A DNA stretch of 48,022 nt from Candidatus Nanopelagicales bacterium. Its GTDB lineage: Bacteria; Actinomycetota; Actinomycetes; S36-B12. The notes beneath the pieces are model-generated. The model made no database searches and was not told the origin of the DNA. It worked only from the letters and a program-made list of their open reading frames with translations. The DNA is taken from NCBI GenBank assembly GCA_030726915.1, contig JANRCR010000007.1:1-48022 (forward strand), written 5' to 3'. Positions 20,196-29,774 of the stretch are shown here, one piece after another; position 1 is the first letter of the stretch; each line of letters begins with the position of its first letter. Position numbers and translations under genes: made by a program.

Positions 20196-20444
20196 GGTGT
20201 TTTCGCCTTCTGCCAGCGCCACAGGTCGCCTGCATGTGATCCAACCCCGAAGAGCCGGCATGACTTCCACCCGGGTTCGGGAGGAAGGGCTACGCCCAAC
20301 GGCGGGTCCCCTGTGGCGGACAAGCCCCCGTGAGGGCGGGCGTAGCGCCCAAAGTCTGCCACACCGGAGCCCCGGAAGGACACGGGCCCCACGGCGCCGA
20401 GCCGACGGAACGGCCCGGACAGGACCGGACGGGACAGGTCAGAA
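20196..20444 (-). promoter_or_regulatory. Candidate rplS 5' leader/intergenic regulatory region
   Basis: ~250 nt gap in an otherwise tight cluster; interrupted inverted repeat 20287-20297 / 20338-20350 and complementary heptamers 20218-20224 / 20311-20317. Confidence 0.3.
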
Positions 20445-21134
20445 TCACAATTCTGGGCGCATCACGCGCGTGCGTTCTATGGCCTGATCCCGACGCCAGG
20501 TGGCAATCCGCCCATGATCTCCCGACAGGAGGACGTCCGGCACAGCGTGGCCCCGCCATTCGGGTGGGCGCGTGTACACGGGTCCTTCGAGGAGGGACTC
20601 CATTGCCCCGGGAGCGAAGGAGTCGTCCTGGACGCTCTCGTCATTGCCGAGGACGCCAGGCAGCAGACGCACGACCGCCTCGATCATCGCGAGTGCGGCC
20701 ACCTCGCCTCCGGCAAGCACGTAATCCCCCAACGACACCGGGAGGACTTCTGCCCTTCCGGCATACTCCTGCGCAACCCGCGCATCGATGCCTTCGTAGC
20801 GCCCGCAGGCAAAGACCATGCCGGGGCGCAACGACCACTGCTGAGCGAGGTGCTGTGTGAAGGGCCGACCCGATGGCGTCGGAATGATCACCAGCGGGGC
20901 CTGGTGATCAGGAAGAATTGAGTCCAGGGCCTCCCCCCATGGCTCGGGGCGCATCACCATGCCTGGCCCACCGCCGTAGGGCACATCATCGACAGTTCGG
21001 TGACGATCATGCGCATAGTCCCGCAAATCATGCACCCGGACGTCAATGAGTTGTCGCGCGCGCGCCCGGCCGACAAGCGACAACTCCAGCGGTGCGAGGT
21101 AGTCAGGAAAAATCGAGATGATGTCCAGTCGCAT
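20445..21134 (-). CDS. trmD: tRNA (guanine37-N1)-methyltransferase
   Basis: [16 protein letters not shown]; knot region [31 protein letters not shown]. Confidence 0.96.
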   Translation of the reverse strand: MRLDIISIFPDYLAPLELSLVGRARARQLIDVRVHDLRDYAHDRHRTVDDVPYGGGPGMVMRPEPWGEALDSILPDHQAPLVIIPTPSGRPFTQHLAQQWSLRPGMVFACGRYEGIDARVAQEYAGRAEVLPVSLGDYVLAGGEVAALAMIEAVVRLLPGVLGNDESVQDDSFAPGAMESLLEGPVYTRPPEWRGHAVPDVLLSGDHGRIATWRRDQAIERTRVMRPEL

Positions 21135-21145
21135 CCGGGCCCCCG

Positions 21146-21697
21146 CTACTCCGCGTCAGGAGGCGGATCAGTCTCGAATCCATCCTCGAGCAGTCCCGGT
21201 GGCGGATCGATCATGATGCGTCGACGTTCCAGATCGATATCCGGAACAATCTCAGCAACAAAAGGGATCAGCACCTCTCGGGCATCGTCAAGACGCACCG
21301 CGAGGAGATCCTGCGCCGGCAGATGGACAACCTCGACAACCGTACCGATGCGCCCATCAACGGATGCTGGCTGCTGGTCGACAAGGGCCACGGACATGCC
21401 CAGGAGGTCGTCGTCGTAGAACTCCTCGGGGTCATCCGGGCGCTCGGCTGGGTCTCGTTCCACCTCAAGCAGGCTCCCGGTCAACCCTTCGGCCGCGGTG
21501 CGGTCGTCCACACCTTCGAAGTGCAGCGCTAGGCGGTTGCTGTGGGCTCGCGAACTCGCAATCACCAGCGACCCGTCGCCCCGCAAGACCGTGCAGCCCG
21601 CACTGAGGCGCCGTTCCGGATCGTCGGTCAGGACATCCACGAGAACGTCGCCGTGGATGCCGAGAGCGCGACCCACGCGAGCCACGACAACCCGCAA
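21146..21697 (-). CDS. rimM: Ribosome maturation factor RimM
   Basis: [26 protein letters not shown]... PRC-barrel [29 protein letters not shown]. Confidence 0.94.
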   Translation of the reverse strand: MRVVVARVGRALGIHGDVLVDVLTDDPERRLSAGCTVLRGDGSLVIASSRAHSNRLALHFEGVDDRTAAEGLTGSLLEVERDPAERPDDPEEFYDDDLLGMSVALVDQQPASVDGRIGTVVEVVHLPAQDLLAVRLDDAREVLIPFVAEIVPDIDLERRRIMIDPPPGLLEDGFETDPPPDAE

Positions 21698-21702
21698 GAT
21701 GC

Positions 21703-21942
21703 TCAGCGCTCGTCGACGTCGAGGAAGTCGATGCGTACGTGGCCATCCGTCGACAGCGTGGACACCACCGTGCGCAGGGCTGTGGCGGTCCGACCCGATC
21801 GGCCGATCACGCGACCCATGTCCTCGGGGTGCACGCGCACCTCGAGGGACCTGCCCCGGCGTCCGCTGCGCTCACGCACGGCAACGTCGTCCGGATGGTC
21901 CACGATTCCGCGGACGAGATGGCCCAGGGCGTCTTCGAGCAT
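21703..21942 (-). CDS. KH-domain RNA-binding protein (KhpA-like)
   Basis: LEVRVHPEDMGRVIGRSGRTATALRTVVS; between rimM and rpsP. Confidence 0.9.
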   Translation of the reverse strand: MLEDALGHLVRGIVDHPDDVAVRERSGRRGRSLEVRVHPEDMGRVIGRSGRTATALRTVVSTLSTDGHVRIDFLDVDER

Positions 21943-21943
21943 G

Positions 21944-22570
21944 TCAGGACTCGGCCGGCTCAGCCGCGGCATCGACGGCTTCGGCAACGGCCTGATCGGC
22001 GACGGCTGCGGCAGCGTCGGCGACAACATCGGCCTCAGCAGCAGCGTCGACGGCAGCCTCAGCCTCGGCGACACTCACCTCTCCCGCATTGGCCTCGGCA
22101 ATTTCTACGATGGCCTCGGCCTCAGCAAGGATCGCAGCGTCAGCGGCGACGACGGCGACGCCTTCCGCGAGTGCCGCATCGGCAACCTTCAGGGCCACCT
22201 TGCGAGTGGTAGACGGCTTAGGTTCATCCGCTGCCTCCTTGACCGCTGCCTCATAGGCCGTGAGCCTGGACTCTTTGGCCGGAGCGACGCGCAGGGTGCC
22301 TTCCTGACCAGGAAGTCCCTTGAACTTCTGCCAGTCACCCGTGATCTTCAGCAGCACCAGAACCGCATCGGTCGGCTGTGCACCGACGGACAACCAGTGC
22401 TGGGCGCGAGCGGAGTCGATCTCAATGAGACTCGGATCCTGCATCGGCTGGTAGACGCCGATCTCCTCGATCGCCCGGCCATCTCGCTTTGTGCGAGAGT
22501 CGGCGATGATCACTCTGTACTGGGGGGCGTGGATCTTGCCCACGCGCTTCAACTTGATCTTGACGGCCAC
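21944..22570 (-). CDS. rpsP: 30S ribosomal protein S16 with long Ala/Val/Glu/Asp-rich C-terminal extension
   Basis: [40 protein letters not shown]; 208 aa in total. Confidence 0.95.
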   Translation of the reverse strand: MAVKIKLKRVGKIHAPQYRVIIADSRTKRDGRAIEEIGVYQPMQDPSLIEIDSARAQHWLSVGAQPTDAVLVLLKITGDWQKFKGLPGQEGTLRVAPAKESRLTAYEAAVKEAADEPKPSTTRKVALKVADAALAEGVAVVAADAAILAEAEAIVEIAEANAGEVSVAEAEAAVDAAAEADVVADAAAAVADQAVAEAVDAAAEPAES

Positions 22571-22756
22571 GGCCGGTCCAGCTCCATTCGATTAGGCCAC
22601 TCGAGAGTGGTCAGGGTGGGTCCTGGGCGTCGCGTGGGGATGCGCCGCCGCCGGTCCCGGCGGGTACGCCGCCCGGGGTTGAGAGGGACCCTGGGTTGCA
22701 TACAACGATCAGAGTCTGCCAGAGACCCCGTGGCTTGAGATACCGGCTCCCTCGCC

Positions 22757-24313
22757 TCAGCCTCCGAGGAGCCGCTTGACATCGTCGGGGAGTTCGAAAT
22801 CACTGGCCTGGGGCGGGGTCTCCTCCTGAGCCGGCCGCAGCGCCGCCGCACGCTCCTCGTGGGCCCGTTTGGCCGGATTGCCGCTGCGGCCCTGCTTGGG
22901 CTTGGCCGGGGCCTTGCCCGAGCGCCCCTTCGACTTCTTGCCACCGCCGCCACCGAATCCCGGCATACCCGGCATTCCCGGGACCCCCGGCATACCCTTC
23001 CCACCGCGCATCTGGCGCATCATCTTCTGCGCCTCGCCGAATCGCTCGATGAGTCCATTGACATCGCTCACCTGGGTGCCAGAGCCGCGAGCGATCCGGG
23101 CGCGGCGTGAGCCATTGAGAATTTTGGGGTCCTGGCGCTCCTGCGGAGTCATCGACTGAATGATCGCCGCAACCCGATCGATGTCGCGTTCATCCACCTG
23201 GTCAAGCTGGGCCTTCATCTCGCCCATCCCAGGCAGCATCCCCAGGATCTTGCCGAGCGAGCCCATCTTCTTGACCGCCTGCATCTGATCCAGGAAATCC
23301 TCGAGGGTGAAGTCTTCGCCCTGGGCGACCTTCTGCGCCATGCGCTCGGTCTGCTCGGTGTCAAAGGCACGTTCCGCCTGCTCGATCAGGGTGAGCACGT
23401 CCCCCATATCGAGGATGCGCGAGGCCATGCGATCAGGATGGAAGGCTTCAAAGTCCTCGAGGCCCTCCCCCGTTGACGCAAAGAGAATGGGCCGACCCGT
23501 CACGGAGACGATCGACAGTGCCGCGCCACCTCGTGCATCACCGTCGAGTTTGGTCAGGACAACACCGTCAAAGCCGACGACGGCACCAAACTCCTCGGCC
23601 GTGCGGACGGCATCCTGTCCGATCATGGCGTCGACAACAAGGAGCACCTCGTCGGGCTCTACGGCGTCACGGACCCGCGCGAGTTGGTCCATGAGTTCAG
23701 CATCAATGGCCAATCGGCCGGCGGTGTCGACGATGACAATGTCATTGAGGTGGACACGAGCGTGCTCAACCGCATCCCGAGCGACGCGCACGGGATCCCC
23801 GATGCCATTGCCCGGCTCCGGGGCAAAGACCGGCACTCCGGCGCGTTCCCCGACGATGCGCAGCTGATCGACGGCATTGGGTCGCTGGAGGTCAGCGGCC
23901 ACGAGAAGTGGTGTGTGGGATTGCTCTCTCAGGTGAGCCGCCAACTTGCCCGCAAGGGTCGTCTTCCCTGCTCCCTGGAGCCCGGCAAGCACAATCACGG
24001 TGGGTGGATGCTTGGCGTACCGCAGGCGCCGTGTCTCTCCACCGAGGATTCCCACAAGTTGTTCGTGGACGATCTTGACGACCTGCTGCGCCGGATTCAG
24101 CGCCCCCGAGACCTCCGAGGAGAGCGCACGCTCCTTGACTCTGGCACAGAATTCACGCACAACGGGGAGCGCGACATCGGCATCAAGGAGCGCGATCCTG
24201 ATCTCGCGTACCGTCTCATCGATGTCGTCCTCGGACAGGCGACCCTTGCCCCGCAAATTGCGGAACGTGGCCGACAGCCGATCCGACAATGACGCGAACA
24301 TGCCCATCCTCAC
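22757..24313 (-). CDS. ffh: Signal recognition particle protein Ffh/SRP54
   Basis: MFASLSDRLSATFRNLRGKGRLSEDDID; GLQGAGKTTLAGKLA; Met-rich M domain. True start may be ATG 24301. Confidence 0.96.
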   Translation of the reverse strand: MRMGMFASLSDRLSATFRNLRGKGRLSEDDIDETVREIRIALLDADVALPVVREFCARVKERALSSEVSGALNPAQQVVKIVHEQLVGILGGETRRLRYAKHPPTVIVLAGLQGAGKTTLAGKLAAHLREQSHTPLLVAADLQRPNAVDQLRIVGERAGVPVFAPEPGNGIGDPVRVARDAVEHARVHLNDIVIVDTAGRLAIDAELMDQLARVRDAVEPDEVLLVVDAMIGQDAVRTAEEFGAVVGFDGVVLTKLDGDARGGAALSIVSVTGRPILFASTGEGLEDFEAFHPDRMASRILDMGDVLTLIEQAERAFDTEQTERMAQKVAQGEDFTLEDFLDQMQAVKKMGSLGKILGMLPGMGEMKAQLDQVDERDIDRVAAIIQSMTPQERQDPKILNGSRRARIARGSGTQVSDVNGLIERFGEAQKMMRQMRGGKGMPGVPGMPGMPGFGGGGGKKSKGRSGKAPAKPKQGRSGNPAKRAHEERAAALRPAQEETPPQASDFELPDDVKRLLGG

Positions 24314-24347
24314 GTAGGGCGCCGGAGCTCCCGAGCGCCTGCCCAGA

Positions 24348-26684
24348 CTAGGCGGTGAGGGCTCCCTGCAGCACGGCGAGGGCGTGCTCGCGCGCCTCTG
24401 GCGTCAGCCGCTCCCCGTTGGGCGCTTGGACATAGAAGGCATCGACAACCTCTGAGCCCAGGGTCGACACACGCGCCGCAATAATGGAGACCCCGGCCTG
24501 GGCTAGGCCCGCCCCGAGTCGGTGCAGAAGCCCCGGTTCGTCATGCATACGGACCTCAAGCACGTCGGCCTCGGATGCGGCTCCGGACACCCACGCGATG
24601 ACGGGCGGGGCACCGGACCGATGAACGTCACGACGCGCGGCCATGCGCGCGGATAGGTCCAGGGACCCATCCAGGCCGCGGGCGATATCAGCGCGCAACA
24701 GATCGAGGCGGGGCAACTCGCCGAAGTGCGGGACAACGGTCCAGACCATCACCGCGCGCTCCCCGAGAGTTCGGGTCTCTGCAGACTTCACCTCGACGCG
24801 GTGCAGGGCCAGCACTCCGGCTATGGTCCCGAGCAGTCCGGGACGATCCGCTACGGCAACGACGACGTGCGATGCACCCGAGGCTGACTCGAGGAGGACA
24901 TCGAGATCGGTCGATGTGAGCAGATGAGCGTGGCGATCCGCCACGGGAGGAACCTCCGGGGGGACTTCACCCGACATCCATGCACGCGCAACCTCGACCA
25001 GCCGGCGGATGAGCGCCGCCTTCCATTCACTCCAGGCCGCAGGGCCCGTCGCCTGTGCATCGGCACGACACAGCGCGTGAAGTGCATCGAGGACAGATGG
25101 AGTCCCAACGGCGTCCACCACGGCCAAGGCAGTGACGGGATCCTCGACGTCTCTGCGCGTGGCGAGATCCGGCAGCACAAGGTGGTGACGCACCAGCGCA
25201 ACGATGATCTCGATATCCGGCTGGGCAAACCCCATGCGAGCCGAGATGCGGCGGGCCAAGTCGGCCCCGACGATGCTGTGATCCCCGTCGTGCCCCTTGC
25301 CGATGTCATGGAGAAGCGCCCCGACCAGCAGCAGGTCCGGACGTGCTACCTCACGGACGTACTCCCCCGCATAGGCAGTTGCCTGCACGAGGTGGCGATC
25401 CACTCGGTAGACATGCAAAGCGTTGCGCTGTGGCGCGGATCTCACGGTTGACCACTCGGGGATCCACCTCTCGATGATGCGGTGACGGTCCAGCGCCTCC
25501 CACACGGGAAGCAGCCCGGGACCGGCTCCGAGCAGGGAGACAAAGGCGTCGCGTGCCTCGGGGGGCCAGGGCACCGGAAGGGGACCTGACTCACGGGCCA
25601 GCCGGGCGACGGTGGGAGGTGAGAGCGGATAGCCCGCTTGGGCCGCGGCTGCGGCAACCCGCAGGATGAGTGTGGGATCCCGGTCAGGGCGCCCATCGGT
25701 GGCCAGCACCACTTCCTCGTCGTGGAGGACAACACCGTCGGCCAAGGGGACGCGCTCGGGACCCGGGCGCCTCAGGCGGCGTCGCAGTGGTGTCGATCGC
25801 CGCTGGCGCGTCAGGCGAGCAACTCGGTGCCAGGTGATCTCATGCGCGTAGGCGATCTCACGTGCCGCCTCCCCTACGTCGCGCATCAACACATCCGCGT
25901 CGGGCAATCCACATCGCTCGGCCACGTCGTCCTGATCCTGCATCCGGAGCACGTCGCTCGGTCTCCGCGCGGCGGCAAGGCCCGTCTCGTGGAGGGCATC
26001 TCGGATGTCGAGCAACGTCTCGGCTGCGGGGTCGAGTCCCTCATGGGGGACATCGGCCACCCAGGAGGTCGCTATTGCGCGCAGGACGGTGGCATCACGG
26101 AGCCCGCCGTATGCCTCCTTGAGATCCGGCTCGAGCATGTGCGCCACCTCTCCGACGCGTGATCGACGCTCATCGGATGCCAGCCGTAGATCGCCCAGTC
26201 GGGTGCGGGCAAGCGCCCGCCAGTCGGCGAGAACAGCCTTAAGCAGGCGGTCCGCCACGTGCGCATCGCCAGCGATGAGTCGCACGTCAAGGAGACCGGC
26301 AAGGACGCGGATATCGCGCGAGGCTATGCGCCGGGCCTCGGCTGTCGTGCGCACACTGTGATCCAGCGAGATACCCGTATCCCAGATGGGGTACCACATG
26401 TGATCCGCCATCGCACGCACCGTTGGCATGTCGCGATCCGAATCAAGGTGATCCGGGATCAGCAATAGGACGTCCAGGTCACTGCCCGCACACAACTGCT
26501 CTCGTCCGTATCCGCCGAGGGCGACGAGCGCGCAGCCCGCGTCCACAGCGCCACTGGACGAAGCGAGCGCGCCGAGCCATTCATCGGTGAGCGCTGTGAG
26601 GGAACGACGACGAGGCCCCCGGGGACCGACGACCGGCCGCGCGAGCAGCTCGGCGCGGGCCGTCATGTAGTCCCCGGGGGTCAT
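24348..26684 (-). CDS. glnD: [Protein-PII] uridylyltransferase
   Basis: GGYGREQLCAGSDLDVLLL nucleotidyltransferase motif, HD domain LLHDIGKGHDGDHS, two C-terminal ACT-like regions; start chosen at ATG 26684 just after the glnB stop. Confidence 0.92.
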   Translation of the reverse strand: MTPGDYMTARAELLARPVVGPRGPRRRSLTALTDEWLGALASSSGAVDAGCALVALGGYGREQLCAGSDLDVLLLIPDHLDSDRDMPTVRAMADHMWYPIWDTGISLDHSVRTTAEARRIASRDIRVLAGLLDVRLIAGDAHVADRLLKAVLADWRALARTRLGDLRLASDERRSRVGEVAHMLEPDLKEAYGGLRDATVLRAIATSWVADVPHEGLDPAAETLLDIRDALHETGLAAARRPSDVLRMQDQDDVAERCGLPDADVLMRDVGEAAREIAYAHEITWHRVARLTRQRRSTPLRRRLRRPGPERVPLADGVVLHDEEVVLATDGRPDRDPTLILRVAAAAAQAGYPLSPPTVARLARESGPLPVPWPPEARDAFVSLLGAGPGLLPVWEALDRHRIIERWIPEWSTVRSAPQRNALHVYRVDRHLVQATAYAGEYVREVARPDLLLVGALLHDIGKGHDGDHSIVGADLARRISARMGFAQPDIEIIVALVRHHLVLPDLATRRDVEDPVTALAVVDAVGTPSVLDALHALCRADAQATGPAAWSEWKAALIRRLVEVARAWMSGEVPPEVPPVADRHAHLLTSTDLDVLLESASGASHVVVAVADRPGLLGTIAGVLALHRVEVKSAETRTLGERAVMVWTVVPHFGELPRLDLLRADIARGLDGSLDLSARMAARRDVHRSGAPPVIAWVSGAASEADVLEVRMHDEPGLLHRLGAGLAQAGVSIIAARVSTLGSEVVDAFYVQAPNGERLTPEAREHALAVLQGALTA

Positions 26685-26694
26685 CAGGCAAGGC

Positions 26695-27033
<339 letters not shown>

Positions 27034-28341
27034 CTACTGCTCCCCTCCGTGCGACCGGTGTCCAATGCCCGCAAAGACACCGCCACCTCCGGAATCTCCC
27101 AGTTCGTATGCAGACTCTGCATGCTCCTCAAGATCAACACCTGACACCTCGACATCCTCGCTCACACGGAAACCGATCGTGTACTTGATCAGGGCCCCGA
27201 TGATGAAGGTAAGCACGAGCGAATAGCCCAAGACAGCGAAGGCCCCGATAGCCTGCTTACCCAGTTGATCGGCACCTCCACCGTAGAAGAGCCCATTGAC
27301 ACCGGCGGGGGCGGCCTCGGTAGCGAGGAAGCCGATGAGAAGTGTCCCCACGAGCCCGCCGACGAGGTGCACGCCGACGACATCGAGGGAATCGTCGTAC
27401 TTCAACTTGTACTTCAGTCCCACCGCCAAGGCACACAGCACACCGGCCGCAAGACCAATCACCATGGCTCCGATGGGGCTCACGGAACTGCATGCCGGCG
27501 TGATGGCCACGAGGCCGGCAACGATGCCGGATGCAGCTCCCAGCGATGTTGCATGACCATCGCGGATCTTCTCCGTTATCAGCCAGCCGATACCCGCAGC
27601 ACAGGTGGCCACGAAGGTATTGAGGAAGACCACCGCGGCGGTATTGTCTGCCGCAACCTGCGAGCCAGCGTTGAAGCCAAACCAGCCGAACCACAGTAGG
27701 GCTGCCCCGATCATGACCAGCGTGAGGTTGTGCGGCTTCATCGGAGTGCGCGGCCAGCCCAGTCGGGCTCCTATGAGGATCACCAGGGCCAGGGCTGCAA
27801 TACCCGCATTGATATGGACTGCTGTCCCGCCGGCAAAATCGATGACGCCGAGTTTGGCTATCCAGCCACCCGTCTCCGGGTCGAGGTTGAAGACCCAGTG
27901 AGCGACCGGGAAGTACACGAGCGTTGCCCACAGCGCGGCAAAGACCAGCCACGCGCTGAACTTCGTGCGGTCGGCTATGGCACCGGCGATGAGACCCACG
28001 GTGAGACAGGCGAACATCGCTTGGAAGGCCACGAAGATCATGGCCGGGACACTGGCTTCCGGGTCATCCACCATGAGTCCCTCGAGAGCAAAGAACTCTG
28101 TGACGTTGCCCAGGAGACCCGAGGAGCCGTACGACGCTCCAAAGACCATCGAGTAGCCGAAGAAGACCCACAGGATGCCCACGATAAAGAGGGCACCCAT
28201 GATCATCATCATCATGTTGAGAACGGACTTGACTCGGACCATGCCCCCGTAAAAGAAGGCCAGTCCGGGGATCATGAGCAGGACGAGCGCGGATGCCATG
28301 AGCATCCAGGCTGTATCTCCTGTATTGAGCGCTGAATCCAT
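27034..28341 (-). CDS. amtB: Ammonium transporter
   Basis: Multi-TM Amt family (DFAGGTAVHINAGIAALAL; WFGWFGFNAGS); start at ATG 28341. Confidence 0.95.
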   Translation of the reverse strand: MDSALNTGDTAWMLMASALVLLMIPGLAFFYGGMVRVKSVLNMMMMIMGALFIVGILWVFFGYSMVFGASYGSSGLLGNVTEFFALEGLMVDDPEASVPAMIFVAFQAMFACLTVGLIAGAIADRTKFSAWLVFAALWATLVYFPVAHWVFNLDPETGGWIAKLGVIDFAGGTAVHINAGIAALALVILIGARLGWPRTPMKPHNLTLVMIGAALLWFGWFGFNAGSQVAADNTAAVVFLNTFVATCAAGIGWLITEKIRDGHATSLGAASGIVAGLVAITPACSSVSPIGAMVIGLAAGVLCALAVGLKYKLKYDDSLDVVGVHLVGGLVGTLLIGFLATEAAPAGVNGLFYGGGADQLGKQAIGAFAVLGYSLVLTFIIGALIKYTIGFRVSEDVEVSGVDLEEHAESAYELGDSGGGGVFAGIGHRSHGGEQ

Positions 28342-28492
28342 GAGCGTCACACTCCTTGAAAGGGTCACCGACAGGCGCAGCCAACCCCACGCGTGTTGCC
28401 GTGGGCGCACCACCACGTTAAGGACCCGTGACATCGGGACCGATCATGTTTCGGGCGTGTGACGCGCCGATCCTGTCGTCACCCTCGTGGGA

Positions 28493-29719
28493 CTAGGACA
28501 TTCCCTCATCCGCAAGCAACGCGTCAACGAAGGCCTCAGGTTCAAAGGGGGCCAGGTCGTCCGGACCCTCTCCCAGGCCGACGAGTTTGACCGGGACGCC
28601 CAGGGCCCGCTGGACCGCCACGACGATGCCGCCCTTGGCGGTCCCGTCCAACTTCGTGAGGACGATGCCCGTGACCTGGACCACGTCGGAGAACACCGTG
28701 GCCTGAGTGAGCCCGTTTTGCCCCGTCGTTGCATCGAGGACAAGGAGGACCTCATCAACCGGGGCCTGCTTCTCGATTACGCGCTTGACCTTGCCGAGTT
28801 CGTCCATCAGTCCCACCTTGGTGTGCAGGCGACCCGCGGTATCGATCACCACCGTGTCGACATCGGCCTCGGTGCCGATGCGCACCGCGTCGAATGCAAC
28901 GGCCGCAGGATCGCCTCCCTCGGGACCTCGGACAACAGCAGCACCGACCCGGTCACCCCACGTCTGCAACTGTTCCGCGGCCGCTGCTCGGAACGTGTCT
29001 GCGGCACCGAGGACGACCGTGCGGCCCTCCGCGACCAGGAGACGTCCGAGCTTGCCCGTGGTGGTGGTCTTGCCGGTGCCGTTCACTCCGACGATCAAAA
29101 CGACGGCCGGACCGTCACCCTCGCGTTCAGTACGCAGTGTCCTGTCCATCGTTGGATCGACCAGGGCCAGGAGTTCTTCGCGTAGGAGACTGCGCACCGC
29201 ATCCGGGGTGGCGGGGCCCTCCGAACGCACCCGGGTGCGCAAACCCGCCATCAATTCCGCTGACGCCGCAACCCCCACATCAGCACCAATCAGGGTCTCC
29301 TCGATCTCATCCCAGGTGGCGGCATCGATGGTGTCCCGAGACAGCAGAGTGAGCAATCCCCGCCCCAGACTGGACTGAGATCGAGCGAGACGGCGTCGCA
29401 GGCGCGTGAGACGTCCGGCGGCCGACTCGGGAATCTCAATCTCCCAGACCGACTCACGATCGTCCCCGGCCACGTCATCGGAGACCACCAGGGGCGGCTC
29501 CGTGCCTTCCAGAAGAGACACATCGATCGTTTGCTCAACCGAACGACGAGGGGTATCACGAGGAACCGTGTCGTCGTCACCGACACCGGGTGCGTAGTCG
29601 ATCCCCGGTCGAGGCAGGGCCTTGGATTCGCCCCTCCTGCCGAGCAGGACGACCGCAAGCACAGCCAGGATGGCGAGGAGGGCAACCGCGAGGGCGACGT
29701 AGACGAACACCGAGTCCAT
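28493..29719 (-). CDS. ftsY: Signal recognition particle receptor FtsY, N-terminal TM anchor
   Basis: GVNGTGKTTTTGKLG, DTFRAAAAEQL, DTAGRLH; N-terminal hydrophobic helix. Confidence 0.96.
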   Translation of the reverse strand: MDSVFVYVALAVALLAILAVLAVVLLGRRGESKALPRPGIDYAPGVGDDDTVPRDTPRRSVEQTIDVSLLEGTEPPLVVSDDVAGDDRESVWEIEIPESAAGRLTRLRRRLARSQSSLGRGLLTLLSRDTIDAATWDEIEETLIGADVGVAASAELMAGLRTRVRSEGPATPDAVRSLLREELLALVDPTMDRTLRTEREGDGPAVVLIVGVNGTGKTTTTGKLGRLLVAEGRTVVLGAADTFRAAAAEQLQTWGDRVGAAVVRGPEGGDPAAVAFDAVRIGTEADVDTVVIDTAGRLHTKVGLMDELGKVKRVIEKQAPVDEVLLVLDATTGQNGLTQATVFSDVVQVTGIVLTKLDGTAKGGIVVAVQRALGVPVKLVGLGEGPDDLAPFEPEAFVDALLADEGMS

Positions 29720-29774
29720 GGGTGGATCCTCTCAGGGGGCAGCCGAGGATCTGCAGTGCATGCCCGCGGACGTC

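Noticed and set aside
21542-22738. 398-aa plus-strand ORF with Gly/Ser-rich pattern
   Set aside because: Antisense to rimM/khpA/rpsP; the pattern is the mirror of the Ala/Glu-rich S16 tail.
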